Assembly (NCBI RefSeq): GCF_034555965.1
Contig: NZ_JAYDCK010000003.1
Coordinates: forward strand, 2,232,001 to 2,296,000
Origin: Aquicoccus sp. G2-2
Lineage (GTDB): Bacteria > Pseudomonadota > Alphaproteobacteria > Rhodobacterales > Rhodobacteraceae
Reading direction: 5' to 3'
DNA length: 64,000 nucleotides
The notes beneath the pieces are model-generated. The model was given only the letters and a program-made list of their open reading frames with translations, did no database searches and was not told where the DNA came from. The position numbers and the translations under genes are program-made. This document shows, in pieces, positions 19,645 through 29,152 of the stretch; position 1 is the first letter of the stretch; the number at the start of each line of letters is the position of its first letter.

Positions 19645-20457
19645 TCAGCCCGCCGATCCGATCTGTCGCTCCGCTGCCAGCCTCTCGAACGGGTCGGGGC
19701 GCTCGGGGAGTGCCTCCCCTTCTGCTGCGGCTTCACTCCGGCCAAGATCGGGCAGGTAGATACCATCGGTCCAGCGTTCCGGCAGGCGCGCCAACCAGCC
19801 GTCAATCTTGTCGGCGACACTCTGTATCCGTGTCAGCCATGTCGCTGCACGCGCCGGAAAGCGGCGCGAGAACCGCTCCCACAACTGCGCCACCATTTCG
19901 CTCGCCCGGTCTGGCCCCATGGTCAGCCAAGCGATCAAGCCAACCCAAAACAGCGTGAAGATCACACCGGGAATAAGCCAAGGCTTCCAGAACATCACCA
20001 CGACCAGCATTGCAATCGCAACATGCCGGGCACGGATATTGCGAAGCATTGTTTTGAAATCCATATCCGCAAGCCTCGCCCTGAAAAGCGCCTTAACCCG
20101 TGCCCTAGCGTTTCGGCGCGGTTCGGGGGCAGGAGAATCCAGCGGCGGCAAGGCATCTGCGCCCACCGCACGCCGCAGGCGCGAAGTTTTTCGACGTGGC
20201 GCTGGCGCATTTGTCACGGTCTCGGGCGCCTCGGCGCTGGCCCGCTCAGCGTTGGCTGCGGCGGGGTTTTCCGGGGCATATTTCTCATCCGCTTCGGTGT
20301 GGCGCTCTTCGGCCTCCATCATCTGACGGACAGCACTAAGTGCCTCATCACTAAGTGCCTTATCGGCAGGTTCAAACGCAGGCTTTGCTTGTTCCGCGTC
20401 AAGGTTGGTCTTCTGATCCAATGCTTCGGCCTCGTCCCCAAGACGGACCCCGCCCAC
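19645..20457 (-). CDS. membrane protein of unknown function with long acidic, Ala-rich N-terminus
   Basis: A 270-residue protein I do not recognise. Residues 1-100 are acidic, Ala/Glu-rich and probably disordered. About residues 145-180 form two hydrophobic helices ('HVAIAMLVVVMFWKPW', 'IPGVIFTLFWVGLIAWL'). The C-terminus is amphipathic and Trp/Arg-rich. The layout suggests an inner-membrane scaffold or envelope protein. The first possible start is GTG 20457 but it has no clear ribosome binding site. The same frame stays open about 90 bp further upstream without ATG, GTG or TTG, so the true start is uncertain. It lies between secE and a SulP transporter on the same strand, 116 bp past the latter's stop. 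Confidence 0.6.
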   Translation of the reverse strand: MGGVRLGDEAEALDQKTNLDAEQAKPAFEPADKALSDEALSAVRQMMEAEERHTEADEKYAPENPAAANAERASAEAPETVTNAPAPRRKTSRLRRAVGADALPPLDSPAPEPRRNARARVKALFRARLADMDFKTMLRNIRARHVAIAMLVVVMFWKPWLIPGVIFTLFWVGLIAWLTMGPDRASEMVAQLWERFSRRFPARAATWLTRIQSVADKIDGWLARLPERWTDGIYLPDLGRSEAAAEGEALPERPDPFERLAAERQIGSAG

Positions 20458-20573
20458 ATACGTGTTGCGAATGATCCGGACGCCCCCAGCCAGTGTGGCG
20501 ACAATACAGGAAAAGCCGGGTAGAAGGATGGCGGAAATGTGGCAATTTCATGGTCCCAAGAAGCCCGCCGCGC

Positions 20574-22217
20574 TTAATGGCCTCCCAGAATCCCCGTGCG
20601 GACAGAATAATCCACCGCCAGTTCGTAATCAGGATCGTCATCGCTATCGATAATAAGATGTCCGGCCTTGGCCAGCAGCCTGTGGCATTCCCGGCTTAGA
20701 TGGCGCAACTGTATCTGCTTGCCCGCCGCCCCATATTTGGCGGCAATCTGTTCGATGGCTTGCAACGCCGATTGATCGACCACCCGACTGTCAGCGAAGT
20801 CGACGATGATTCGGGCCGGGTCGGCTTCAATGTCAAAAAGCTCAGTAAACCCCGAGGCAGAGCCAAAAAAGAGCGGCCCTTGAATCAGGTAAACCCGCGC
20901 GCCTTCAGTCGTTTCAACCGTTTTCGCGTCGATCCGGCGGGCATTGTTCCACGCATAGGCCAACGCCGAAACAATAACGCCGACAACCACAGCAACCGCG
21001 AGGTCGGACAACACGGTCACGACCGTCACCAGCAGGATCACGAACGCATCCATCAACGGCACCTTGGCCAGTATGGTGACGGAGTTCCATGCGAATGTGC
21101 CGATCACCACCATGAACATCACCCCGACCAGCGCGGCCAACGGAATTTGTTCGATCACCGGAGCGGCAAACAGAATGAAGCTGAGCAGGAACAGGGCAGC
21201 GGCAATCCCCGCCACACGGGTGCGCCCGCCGGATTTCACGTTAATCATCGACTGGCCGATCATTGCGCAACCGCCCATACCGCCGAAAACGCCAGTCACG
21301 GAATTGGCAATGCCCTGCGCGATGCATTCCTGACTGGCCCCGCCGCGTTTGCCGACGATATCGCCCACAAGATTAAGCGTCAGCAGGCTTTCGATCAGGC
21401 CGATAGCGGCAAGAATAACCGCATAGGGCGCGATAATGGTCAGCGTCTGCCAAGTGAGCGGAACAGCCGGTATATGGAACGCGGGCCACCCGCCGGTGAT
21501 CGCCGCCATGTCGCCCACGCGCGGCACATCAAGGCCAAATCCGATCACCAGCGCCGCCGTGATCCCGATCCCGGCCAAGGGCGCCGGAATGGTCCGCGTC
21601 AGCCTTGGCATCAGCCAGATCACAGCCATGGTCAGCCCGACCAGCCCCAGCATCGTCACAAGCGGCATTCCGGTCAGCCATTCACCGCCGCCCCCGCCAT
21701 GATCGGGCAGGCCATGGCCATCGTTTTCCACCGTTCCCGGCACTTTGAACTGGGTCATTTGCGCCAGAAAAATCACGATCGCCAACCCGTTGACAAAGCC
21801 CAGCATCACCGGATGCGGCACCAAACGGATGAATTTCCCCCAATGCATGATCCCGGCAAGAATTTGCAGCAGCCCCATCAAAACCACGGTTGCAAACAGG
21901 TATTCCACCCCATGCTTTGCAACCAAGGCAACCATCACCACCGCCAGCGCCCCCGTGGCACCGGAGATCATTCCCGGCCGCCCGCCGATCAATGCGGTAA
22001 TCAGCCCGACCATGAACGCAGCATAAAGCCCGACCAAAGGATGCACCCCGGCGACAAAGGCAAACGCCACCGCCTCGGGCACCAACGCCAACGCCACCGT
22101 CAGGCCTGACAATATCTCGATCCTGAGCCGCCCGATGGTCAGCCGCTCTTCCGGCAGCAGGTTCAGATCGGGAATGGCAATGCGATTGGCGAACGCCGCC
22201 AAAACGGTGCGTTTCAT
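20574..22217 (-). CDS. SulP family anion transporter with STAS domain
   Basis: A 547-residue inner-membrane transporter of the SLC26/SulP family; members move sulfate, bicarbonate or other anions. About ten to fourteen hydrophobic helices begin with 'IEILSGLTVALALVPEAVAF', the family signature. The 'QGIANSVTGVFGGMGGCAMI' loop is also typical. Residues about 435-530 form a cytoplasmic STAS domain ('IIVDFADSRVVDQSALQAIE'). Start ATG 22217 has GAGGAAC upstream; a longer frame to 22307 lacks transporter similarity. It is divergent from mtnP, with a 249-bp gap likely holding both promoters. Sulfate or bicarbonate is the best guess for substrate. Confidence 0.88.
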   Translation of the reverse strand: MKRTVLAAFANRIAIPDLNLLPEERLTIGRLRIEILSGLTVALALVPEAVAFAFVAGVHPLVGLYAAFMVGLITALIGGRPGMISGATGALAVVMVALVAKHGVEYLFATVVLMGLLQILAGIMHWGKFIRLVPHPVMLGFVNGLAIVIFLAQMTQFKVPGTVENDGHGLPDHGGGGGEWLTGMPLVTMLGLVGLTMAVIWLMPRLTRTIPAPLAGIGITAALVIGFGLDVPRVGDMAAITGGWPAFHIPAVPLTWQTLTIIAPYAVILAAIGLIESLLTLNLVGDIVGKRGGASQECIAQGIANSVTGVFGGMGGCAMIGQSMINVKSGGRTRVAGIAAALFLLSFILFAAPVIEQIPLAALVGVMFMVVIGTFAWNSVTILAKVPLMDAFVILLVTVVTVLSDLAVAVVVGVIVSALAYAWNNARRIDAKTVETTEGARVYLIQGPLFFGSASGFTELFDIEADPARIIVDFADSRVVDQSALQAIEQIAAKYGAAGKQIQLRHLSRECHRLLAKAGHLIIDSDDDPDYELAVDYSVRTGILGGH

Positions 22218-22466
22218 TAACTGTGTTCCTCGGGTTGGAAATGCGGGTGTAACTGCGGCATGAGGACGGCCGCATAGGGGAATTGTCGTGCGCGCACAAC
22301 AGCACAATCACCAATACCCAGCACGATGCCATAAATCGCTGTGTAACGCGGCGGAAATGGCTCGGGTATAGCCGGTGACGCCACCTCGCCCGCTCATTTC
22401 CCCGGATGCTTGCCATTCACGCACCCGCCCGCCACTCTGCCGTCGCGACATCAGAAAGGGAAAACA

Positions 22467-23348
22467 ATGGCAGAGACCATGATCGGCGTCATAGGCGGCT
22501 CGGGCATATACGAGATAGGTGGGCTTGACGGGGCCAAGTGGATCAGCGTGGACACACCTTGGGGCACGCCGTCGGATCAGATTCTGACCGGCACGCTGGA
22601 AGGCGTGAAAATGGCCTTTCTGCCGCGGCACGGGCGCGGCCATGTTCACCCGCCGTCCTTGGTTCCCTACCGCGCCAATATCGACGCGCTGAAACGGTTG
22701 GGCGTCACCGATGTTATCTCGGTCTCGGCCTGCGGGTCATTCCGCGAGGAAATGGCGCCCGGAGATTTCGTTGTCGTCGATCAGTTCATCGACCGCACGT
22801 TCGCGCGCGAGAAAAGCTTCTTCGGTTCCGGTCTTGTTGCACATGTCTCGGTCGCGCATCCCACATGCGCACGGCTTTCGGCGGCTTGTCTTGAGGCCGG
22901 GCGCGGGGCGGGGATCACCATGCATGAGGGCGGCACCTATCTTGCCATGGAAGGCCCGCAATTCTCTACCCTTGCGGAATCAAGGATGTATCGTGAAAGC
23001 TGGGCCGCTGACGTGATCGGGATGACCAACATGCCAGAAGCCAAGCTCGCCCGCGAGGCGGAGCTTTGCTATGCCAGTATCGCCATGGTGACCGATTACG
23101 ACAGCTGGCACCCGGATCACGGAGAGGTTGACGTGACCGATATCATCGCCATCCTGATGGGAAATGCCGACAAAGGCCGCACATTGGTGGCCGGTTTGCC
23201 CGCGCTATTGGGGAGGGAGCGGCACGATTGCCCCCAAAGCTGCGATCACGCGCTTGAATACGCCATCCTCACAGCCCCCGAAGCCCGCGACCCGGCACTG
23301 GCCGCGAAACTCGACGCGGTGGCAGGGCGTATGTTGAACGCAAAATAA
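22467..23348 (+). CDS. mtnP: S-methyl-5'-thioadenosine phosphorylase
   Basis: A 293-residue purine phosphorylase that splits methylthioadenosine into adenine and methylthioribose-1-phosphate. 'IGVIGGSGIYEIGG' binds phosphate, and 'LPRHGRGHVHPPSLVPYRAN' together with 'EGPQFSTLAESRMYR' are characteristic. 'MVTDYDSWH' carries the Asp pair that recognises adenine. The start at 22467 follows AAAGGGAAA. The next gene is apt, which recycles the adenine produced, so the pair forms a salvage unit with methionine metabolism; metZ is elsewhere in this window. Confidence 0.93.
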   Translation: MAETMIGVIGGSGIYEIGGLDGAKWISVDTPWGTPSDQILTGTLEGVKMAFLPRHGRGHVHPPSLVPYRANIDALKRLGVTDVISVSACGSFREEMAPGDFVVVDQFIDRTFAREKSFFGSGLVAHVSVAHPTCARLSAACLEAGRGAGITMHEGGTYLAMEGPQFSTLAESRMYRESWAADVIGMTNMPEAKLAREAELCYASIAMVTDYDSWHPDHGEVDVTDIIAILMGNADKGRTLVAGLPALLGRERHDCPQSCDHALEYAILTAPEARDPALAAKLDAVAGRMLNAK

Positions 23349-23453
23349 GCACGATGGCGGGCTGTCCTCTTTGCTTCGAAGAAACACGGCACCTCTTGCA
23401 TGGCCACGCGCAATCGGCCAAACGAAGGCAAACGCCAAGTTCAGAGAGTGCCC

Positions 23454-23993
23454 ATGTCCAATTCGAAAACCGTCAGGGATTACATCCGCACCATTGTGGA
23501 TTTCCCGCATGAAGGCATCCTGTTTCGTGATGTGACAACGCTTTTTGCCGACCCGCGCGGCTTTCGTATTGCGATTGATCAGATGCTGCACCCGTTCGCG
23601 GGAATGCAGATTGACAAGGTTGTCGGGCTGGAAGCGCGCGGCTTCATTCTGGGCGGCGCCATCGCGCATCAACTCACAGTCGGCTTCGTGCCGATTCGCA
23701 AGAAAGGCAAGCTGCCCGGCGCGGTGATTTCCGAAGAATATACGCTGGAATACGGTGAAGCGGTGGTGGAAATTCATCACGATGCCATTGCGGCAGGCGA
23801 AAAAATCCTCGTGGTGGACGACCTTCTTGCCACCGGCGGCACGGCGCAAGCCGGGATACGGCTGATCGAGCGGCTGGGTGGAGAGATTGTGGGTTGCTCA
23901 TTCATCATCGACCTGCCCGATCTCGGCGGGCGTGCTAAACTGGAAGCCATGGGCATGGATGTGCATACGCTTTGCGACTTCGAGGGCGAGTAA
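23454..23993 (+). CDS. apt: adenine phosphoribosyltransferase
   Basis: A 179-residue cytosolic enzyme making AMP from adenine and PRPP. The PRPP loop is '[18 protein letters not shown]', and '[16 protein letters not shown]' is the APT N-terminal signature. '[18 protein letters not shown]' is also conserved. Length is typical. It lies 105 bp downstream of mtnP on the same strand, consistent with joint adenine salvage. The start at 23454 is preceded by AGAGAG. Confidence 0.95.
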   Translation: MSNSKTVRDYIRTIVDFPHEGILFRDVTTLFADPRGFRIAIDQMLHPFAGMQIDKVVGLEARGFILGGAIAHQLTVGFVPIRKKGKLPGAVISEEYTLEYGEAVVEIHHDAIAAGEKILVVDDLLATGGTAQAGIRLIERLGGEIVGCSFIIDLPDLGGRAKLEAMGMDVHTLCDFEGE

Positions 23994-24010
23994 CCGGAGA
24001 AACGCCCAGC

Positions 24011-24598
24011 ATGGCCAAGCCAAAACCAACGATTGATACCTTGCTGAGCCAATCCGACTGGCACGAGGCACGCAAGGCATTGCACGCCCTCCTGTTGGAA
24101 CTTGGTCTGACTGAGGAGGTCAAGTGGAACAAACTTTGCTACACTTGGCAGGCGCGAAATATCGCCATTTTCTTCGGTTTCAAACACACCTGCGGGCTTG
24201 GCTTCTTCAAAGGCGCGCTCCTGAGTGATCCGAAAGGTATCCTTGCCCGCCCCGGCACACACAGTCAGGCAATGCGGGTGATTCACGTCAGCACCACCGA
24301 GGAAATTGCCGCGCTCACCCCCACCATCCGAACATATGTTCAGGAAGCCATCGCGCTGGAGAAGGCGGGTCGGAAAGTCGACTTCAAGGAAAAGCGGGCG
24401 TTGGTCTTGCCAAAGGAGCTTCAGGAGAGGCTGGAAGACACCCCACCCCTGAAAGCCGCGTTTCATGCGCTTACTCCGGGACGGCAGAGAGGCTATGTGC
24501 TCTATATATCAGATGCCAAAAAAGCCAGCACGCGCGCCGTCCGGGTTGAACGCTCTATGCCGGGCATCCTTGCAGGCAAAGGGCGCAATGACAAGTAG
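24011..24598 (+). CDS. YdeI/OmdA-like DUF1801 protein
   Basis: A 195-residue soluble protein. 'EEVKWNKLCYTWQARNIAIF' followed by 'GFKHTCGLGFFKGALL' fits the DUF1801 (YdhG-like) fold, and the C-terminal 'PPLKAAFHALTPGRQRGYVL' is the OmdA/YdeI bacteriocin-protection domain type. The biochemical role of this family is not established. Start ATG 24011 lies 17 bp after the apt stop with CCGGAGAAAC upstream, so it is probably co-transcribed with apt. It converges on tldD. Confidence 0.8.
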   Translation: MAKPKPTIDTLLSQSDWHEARKALHALLLELGLTEEVKWNKLCYTWQARNIAIFFGFKHTCGLGFFKGALLSDPKGILARPGTHSQAMRVIHVSTTEEIAALTPTIRTYVQEAIALEKAGRKVDFKEKRALVLPKELQERLEDTPPLKAAFHALTPGRQRGYVLYISDAKKASTRAVRVERSMPGILAGKGRNDK

Positions 24599-24647
24599 CA
24601 CCCTGAGGCTGCGGGCGATCAGGTCCGGCGGTTGATCCAGCAGCGCA

Positions 24648-26108
24648 TCAAACCGCTTGTTTCTCGGTCCCGCGGCTACTCGCTATCTCAGGCCGCCGCT
24701 CCCCCACGGTCAGCCCACCAATCAAGACCGTCGGCTGCCCCACACCCACCGGCACCCACTGGCCCGCCTTGCCGCAATTGCCCATGCCGGGATCAAGCGC
24801 CATGTCATTGCCCAGCCCGCGGATATTGTTGAGCGCCATGGCCCCGTCACCAATCAGCGTCACGCCTTTCATCGGGGCGCCAACCTTGCCGTCTTGCACA
24901 CGGTAAGCCTCGGTGCAGGAGAACACGAACTTGCCATTGGTGATATCGACCTGCCCGCCACCGAAACCCACCGCATAGATCCCGTCTTTCAAGGACGCGA
25001 CCAGATCACCGGGGTCGGTTTCACCACCGAGCATATAGGTATTGGTCATCCGCGGCATTGGTGCATGGGCAAAGCTTTCGCGCCGCCCGTTGCCGGTAGG
25101 GGCCACGCCCATCAACCGGGCATTCTGGCGGTCCTGCATGTAGCCGACAAGGATACCATCCTCGATCAACGTGGTGCGTGAACTGGGTGTGCCTTCATCG
25201 TCGAACGAGATCGAGCCGCGCCGGTCAGGGATCGTGCCATCGTCAAGCACCGTCACGCCGGGGGCCGCGATCCGCTCTCCCATCCGCCCGGCAAAGGCCG
25301 AACTGCCCTTGCGGTTGAAATCACCCTCCAGCCCATGACCAATCGCCTCGTGCAGCAGGATACCGGGCCAACCGGGGCCAAGCACCACGTCCATCACCCC
25401 GGCAGGTGCGGGCACCGCTTCAAGGTTGACCAAAGCGATTCTCAACGCCTCGCGCGCCTTTGCCTGCCAATCTGCCGGATCGAGCAGTCCGGAAAGGCCA
25501 ACACGCCCTCCGCCACCTGCCGAACCGGATTCGCGCCGCCCTTCCTGCTCAACGATAACCGAGACATTTAGCCGCGTCATCGGCCGCACATCGCGCAAAT
25601 GCTGCCCGTCCGGGCGCAGGATTTCGACCTCCTGACAGGATGCGGCGATTGTTGCCGACACCTGCACCACGCGAGGATCAAGCCCGCGCATGAAAGCATC
25701 AATCTCGCGCAGGGTCTCGATCTTCACCGGGAAGGCAGCATCGGCAATCGGGTCAAGATCGGCATAAAGCCTGCGGTTGGTTGCTGCTGGGCCAGCGGCC
25801 AGCGTGCCGTGCCCCGAATCCACTGCAAGCCTTGCTGTTTCAACAGCTCTTTCGATTGCCGCATGGGAAATTTCGGTGCTGTGGCCATAGCCTGCAACCT
25901 CGCCACTGACGGCCCGAAGGCCGAACCCTTCGGAGGCGTCATAGCTTGCGGTTTTCACCCGGCCATCATCGAAAACCAGAGCTTCCCCGCGCCGCCTCTC
26001 AAAGAAAATCTCACCGTCATCGGCGCCTTGCGTGGCGCGGTTGAGTTGCTCCAACGCACGAGATTGATCGAGTGCATTCTCGAACGGGCGAAAGGTTATA
26101 TCCGACAT
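24648..26108 (-). CDS. tldD: metalloprotease TldD
   Basis: A 486-residue cytoplasmic metallopeptidase that acts with TldE (PmbA) on small peptides, for example in maturation of microcins and turnover of unfolded peptides. The zinc motif HEAIGH lies in 'GILLHEAIGHGLEGDF', and the third ligand region 'FVFSCTEAYRV' near the C-terminus supplies Cys. Length is typical. No tldE/pmbA is adjacent, which is common. It is divergent from ctaC with a 196-bp gap. It is often found beside the cta genes in this order of bacteria. Confidence 0.94.
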   Translation of the reverse strand: MSDITFRPFENALDQSRALEQLNRATQGADDGEIFFERRRGEALVFDDGRVKTASYDASEGFGLRAVSGEVAGYGHSTEISHAAIERAVETARLAVDSGHGTLAAGPAATNRRLYADLDPIADAAFPVKIETLREIDAFMRGLDPRVVQVSATIAASCQEVEILRPDGQHLRDVRPMTRLNVSVIVEQEGRRESGSAGGGGRVGLSGLLDPADWQAKAREALRIALVNLEAVPAPAGVMDVVLGPGWPGILLHEAIGHGLEGDFNRKGSSAFAGRMGERIAAPGVTVLDDGTIPDRRGSISFDDEGTPSSRTTLIEDGILVGYMQDRQNARLMGVAPTGNGRRESFAHAPMPRMTNTYMLGGETDPGDLVASLKDGIYAVGFGGGQVDITNGKFVFSCTEAYRVQDGKVGAPMKGVTLIGDGAMALNNIRGLGNDMALDPGMGNCGKAGQWVPVGVGQPTVLIGGLTVGERRPEIASSRGTEKQAV

Positions 26109-26242
26109 AATCGCTTCTTCCTGTCTTCCATGCGGGGTAATTTTGATCTATGTCGAAATTGGCACCGGTCAAGCGATGGTCTGCCCCTGAATTCCTTTGC
26201 AAGAGTATGGGGTTGTACCAAGCGTAAAACAACGGGCAAATC

Positions 26243-26258
26243 GCCACCTCCGGGTGGC
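26243..26258 (+). other. hairpin in the ctaC leader
   Basis: GCCACC-TCCG-GGTGGC, a 6-bp stem with a 4-nt loop 46 bp upstream of the ctaC start. It could stabilise the oxidase mRNA; no terminator run follows. Confidence 0.3.
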
Positions 26259-26304
26259 GGTGCAAGAATAAGAAAACGAACCTGTAAACCGATCTGGGTG
26301 AAAA

Positions 26305-27213
26305 ATGAGACTCTTCTTTCAGCTTCTGAGCTTTCTGACTGCCTTCGTCGCGGCTCCGGCCATGGCAGCCGAGACGCTTGAAACCATTGGCAAACCAAAA
26401 AGCGGCCTGATGGGCTTCCAGCCCGCCGCGACCGAGCTTGCCCGAGACATTCATTGGCTTGACGGCATGATCAACTACATCATCTTTGCCATTGTCGGGC
26501 TGGTGGTCGTGCTGATCCTGGTGATTGTTTTCCGCTTTAACCGGCGGACCAATCCCACACCGGCAAGTTTCACGCACCACACCCCGGTCGAGATTTTCTG
26601 GACCTTGGGCCCGGTCCTGATCCTGGTCTTTATCGGTGCGTTTTCACTTCCAATCCTGTTTAAACAACAGGAAATTCCGGATGGCGACGTCAATATCAAA
26701 GTGACCGGCCACCAGTGGTACTGGACCTATCACTACTCCGATGACGATGTTGAGTTTGACAGCTACATGGTTGGCCAACCCGCCTCGCTTGATGAAGACG
26801 CGCGCCCGGCCGACAAAGACGTCACACCTTACATCCTCAACGATGCGATGCGGGCCAAGCTGGTTGATGCGGGCTATAACGACGATGAATTCCTGCTTGC
26901 CGCTGACAATGCGATGATCGTGCCGGTGAACAAGATTGTCGTTGTTACCGTGACCGCCGATGACGTGATCCACTCGTGGACGGTTCCGGCCTTCGGCGTA
27001 AAACAGGACGGGGTGCCGGGGCGGCTTGCCCAACTCTGGTTCGAAGCTGACAAGGAAGGCATCTATTTCGGCCAGTGTTCAGAGCTTTGCGGCAAGGACC
27101 ACGCCTATATGCCAATCACCGTCAAGGTGGTTAGCCAAGACGAATACGCCAAATGGATGGCCGCGACCAAGGCCGCCGATGAGTATGTCCAGCTTTCGGA
27201 TGTGAAGGGCTGA
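26305..27213 (+). CDS. ctaC: cytochrome c oxidase subunit II
   Basis: A 302-residue subunit of the aa3-type oxidase that takes electrons from cytochrome c through its CuA centre. A signal peptide ends near 'APAMA' (residues 16-20). Two membrane helices follow ('[20 protein letters not shown]', '[19 protein letters not shown]'). The periplasmic cupredoxin domain has '[14 protein letters not shown]' and '[14 protein letters not shown]', giving the His, two Cys, Glu, His and Met ligands of CuA. It heads the ctaC-ctaB-ctaG-ctaE group; the subunit I gene is not in the window. Confidence 0.96.
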   Translation: MRLFFQLLSFLTAFVAAPAMAAETLETIGKPKSGLMGFQPAATELARDIHWLDGMINYIIFAIVGLVVVLILVIVFRFNRRTNPTPASFTHHTPVEIFWTLGPVLILVFIGAFSLPILFKQQEIPDGDVNIKVTGHQWYWTYHYSDDDVEFDSYMVGQPASLDEDARPADKDVTPYILNDAMRAKLVDAGYNDDEFLLAADNAMIVPVNKIVVVTVTADDVIHSWTVPAFGVKQDGVPGRLAQLWFEADKEGIYFGQCSELCGKDHAYMPITVKVVSQDEYAKWMAATKAADEYVQLSDVKG

Positions 27214-27232
27214 TCGACATAGGTTCAAAGCA

Positions 27233-27258
27233 TGTCCGGGGCGGTTCAGCCCCGGACA
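27233..27258 (+). other. strong hairpin between ctaC and ctaB
   Basis: A 10-bp perfect stem (TGTCCGGGGC/GCCCCGGACA) with a 6-nt loop and no U tract. It lies 19 bp past the ctaC stop. It may protect the ctaC mRNA end and give unequal expression within the operon. Confidence 0.5.
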
Positions 27259-27304
27259 ATAGTATCGCCCGGTAAGAAACAATGAGCCAAGGCTCCGCAC
27301 AAGC

Positions 27305-28244
27305 ATGACTGACCTGAACATCAACAACCTCCAGACCAATGAAGGGGACGCCAGTTTCGGCGATTTCTTCGCGCTTCTGAAGCCGCGGGTGATGTCTCTC
27401 GTGGTGTTCACAGCGCTGGTCGGGTTGTTGGCGGCACCGGTACCGGTGCATCCGTTCATCGCCTTCACCTCAATCCTGTTTATCGCCCTCGGTGGTGGCG
27501 CGTCCGGTGCGCTTAACATGTGGTGGGATGCCGATATCGACAGGATCATGAAGCGCACCCGAAAGCGCCCAATCCCCGCGGGCCGTATCACCGAAGGCGA
27601 AGCCATGGGCTTTGGTGCCTTCCTCTCCGGCTTCTCGGTGGTGATGCTCTGGCTGGCAACGAATTGGGTTGCCGCTGCACTTCTGGCTTTTACCATCTTT
27701 TTCTACGTGGTGATCTATACCATGTGGCTTAAACGCTGGACGCCGCAGAATATCGTGATCGGCGGCGCGGCGGGTGCTTTCCCCGATGATCGGCTGGGCC
27801 GTGGCAACCGGCGGGGTTTCGGTCGAATCGGTGTTGATGTTCGCCCTTATCTTCATGTGGACACCGCCGCATTTCTGGGCGCTCGCGCTGTTTGTGAAGA
27901 CCGACTACAAGGAAGCCAACGTGCCGATGCTGACCGTTACGCATGGGCACCGCTCAACCCGCAAGCATATCCTCATCTATACCATCCTGCTGGCGCCGGT
28001 TGCGCTTGGGCTTGGCCTTACCTCGATCGGCGGACCGCTTTACATGGCCGTCGCGGTCGTGCTCAACGCGCTGTTTCTCAAAGGTGCCATCGGACTTTGG
28101 CGGCGCGATGAAACCCTTGCGCAAAGTGATGGCTACCGCGCCGAAAAACGTGTTTTTGCGTTCTCCCTGCTCTATCTCTTCGGCCATTTCTTTGCCATTC
28201 TTGCCGAACGTGCCTTGGCGCTCTACGGGCTGGGAGGCTGGTAA
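27305..28244 (+). pseudogene. ctaB: protoheme IX farnesyltransferase, frameshifted
   Basis: Heme O synthase, the polytopic membrane enzyme that farnesylates heme b for later conversion to heme a of the oxidase. The first frame carries '[17 protein letters not shown]' and the catalytic '[19 protein letters not shown]' (ND/NxxD-type prenyl diphosphate site). It departs from the family after 'IGGAAGAF'. The continuation '[11 protein letters not shown]', then '[13 protein letters not shown]' and '[10 protein letters not shown]' with its second acidic motif, is in another frame to the stop at 28244. The break is at the C4 run 27781-27784; two more C would restore the usual Pro-Pro. Since the rest of the oxidase operon is intact, a sequencing error is likelier than loss. 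Confidence 0.85.
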
Positions 28245-28438
28245 TGGGAATTCAGGTCGAGCATGAGTTGCACCGCCGCCGTCTAAGCCGAAATGTCGGC
28301 CTTGCACTGGTTTTGCTGGCTTTTGTGGCGCTGGTCTTCGGGCTGACATTGGTTAAAACCAAACGTGGCGATTTCAACGCACAACCCGCAACAACCCAGG
28401 GCGAACCAGCCGCACAGCAACAAGGGGCGGACAACTGA
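28244..28438 (+). CDS. small single-helix membrane protein of the oxidase operon (CoxF-like)
   Basis: A 64-residue protein with one membrane helix ('[20 protein letters not shown]') between a basic N-terminus and a Gln/Ala-rich tail. Its ATG overlaps the ctaB stop (TAATG) and its stop overlaps the ctaG start, so translation is coupled. Small proteins at this place in Rhodobacterales cta operons are often annotated as oxidase assembly proteins (CoxF); the assignment rests on position and size. Confidence 0.7.
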   Translation: MGIQVEHELHRRRLSRNVGLALVLLAFVALVFGLTLVKTKRGDFNAQPATTQGEPAAQQQGADN

Positions 28439-29151
28439 TGGCAAAGAACAGCAATCAGAAAGCTCTTTTGGCAACCGTCTCGCTCGTGCTTTTCATGGGG
28501 GCGATGGCTTGGGCTGCGATCCCGTTCTACAACTGGTTCTGCCGTGTTACCGGCTATGGCGGGGTCACTCAGGAAGCCGATGCCGGCAGCGACCTCATTC
28601 TTGACCGGAAGATCAAGGTCCGTTTCGATGCCAACCGCGAGAAAGGCTTCCCTTGGGAATTCAAGCCAGTCACACGCGAATTGGAACTACGCATCGGCGA
28701 AACCGGGCTGGCGTTTTTCGAGGCCTACAACCCGACCGACCATGCAATCGCGGGGCAGGCAAGCTATAACGTAACCCCCTATGATGCGGGCAGCTACTTC
28801 ACCAAGATCGAATGTTTCTGCTTTTCCGAGCAAATCCTGCAACCGCATGAGCGCGCGCAAATGCCGGTCACCTTCTACGTCGATCCCGATATCGTCAACG
28901 ACAGGGACGCGAAATTCATCAACACGATTACGCTAAGCTATACCTTCTATCAGATCGACATGCCCGAAGCCGATGCCAAAGCCGCCGCCGCGCGTGACAG
29001 CAAGGCCGAAGGGGTCGTCAAGTCGGGTGGCGAAGCGAAAGACGGCGCGGCAAAGGAAACAAAGCCCGCCACAACCAAACCCGGCACTCAGGCAGCCCTG
29101 AAGGCCGACAAGACTATGCAAGTACTCAACCAAGCCTCCAACGAGGGATAA
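28438..29151 (+). CDS. ctaG: cytochrome c oxidase assembly protein CtaG (Cox11 type)
   Basis: A 237-residue membrane-anchored periplasmic copper chaperone that delivers CuB to subunit I. One N-terminal helix ('[19 protein letters not shown]') is followed by '[14 protein letters not shown]', and the copper site is '[10 protein letters not shown]' with the Cys-x-Cys pair. '[12 protein letters not shown]' is conserved. The last 50 residues are a Lys/Ala-rich extension ('[14 protein letters not shown]') longer than the core family and probably disordered. It overlaps the upstream small gene and lies 1 bp before ctaE. Confidence 0.94.
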   Translation: MAKNSNQKALLATVSLVLFMGAMAWAAIPFYNWFCRVTGYGGVTQEADAGSDLILDRKIKVRFDANREKGFPWEFKPVTRELELRIGETGLAFFEAYNPTDHAIAGQASYNVTPYDAGSYFTKIECFCFSEQILQPHERAQMPVTFYVDPDIVNDRDAKFINTITLSYTFYQIDMPEADAKAAAARDSKAEGVVKSGGEAKDGAAKETKPATTKPGTQAALKADKTMQVLNQASNEG

Positions 29152-29152
29152 T

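Noticed and set aside
20700-22109. A 469-codon open frame antisense to the SulP gene
   Set aside because: The product is dominated by His, Arg and Gln without hydrophobic or catalytic pattern; the SulP gene explains the region.
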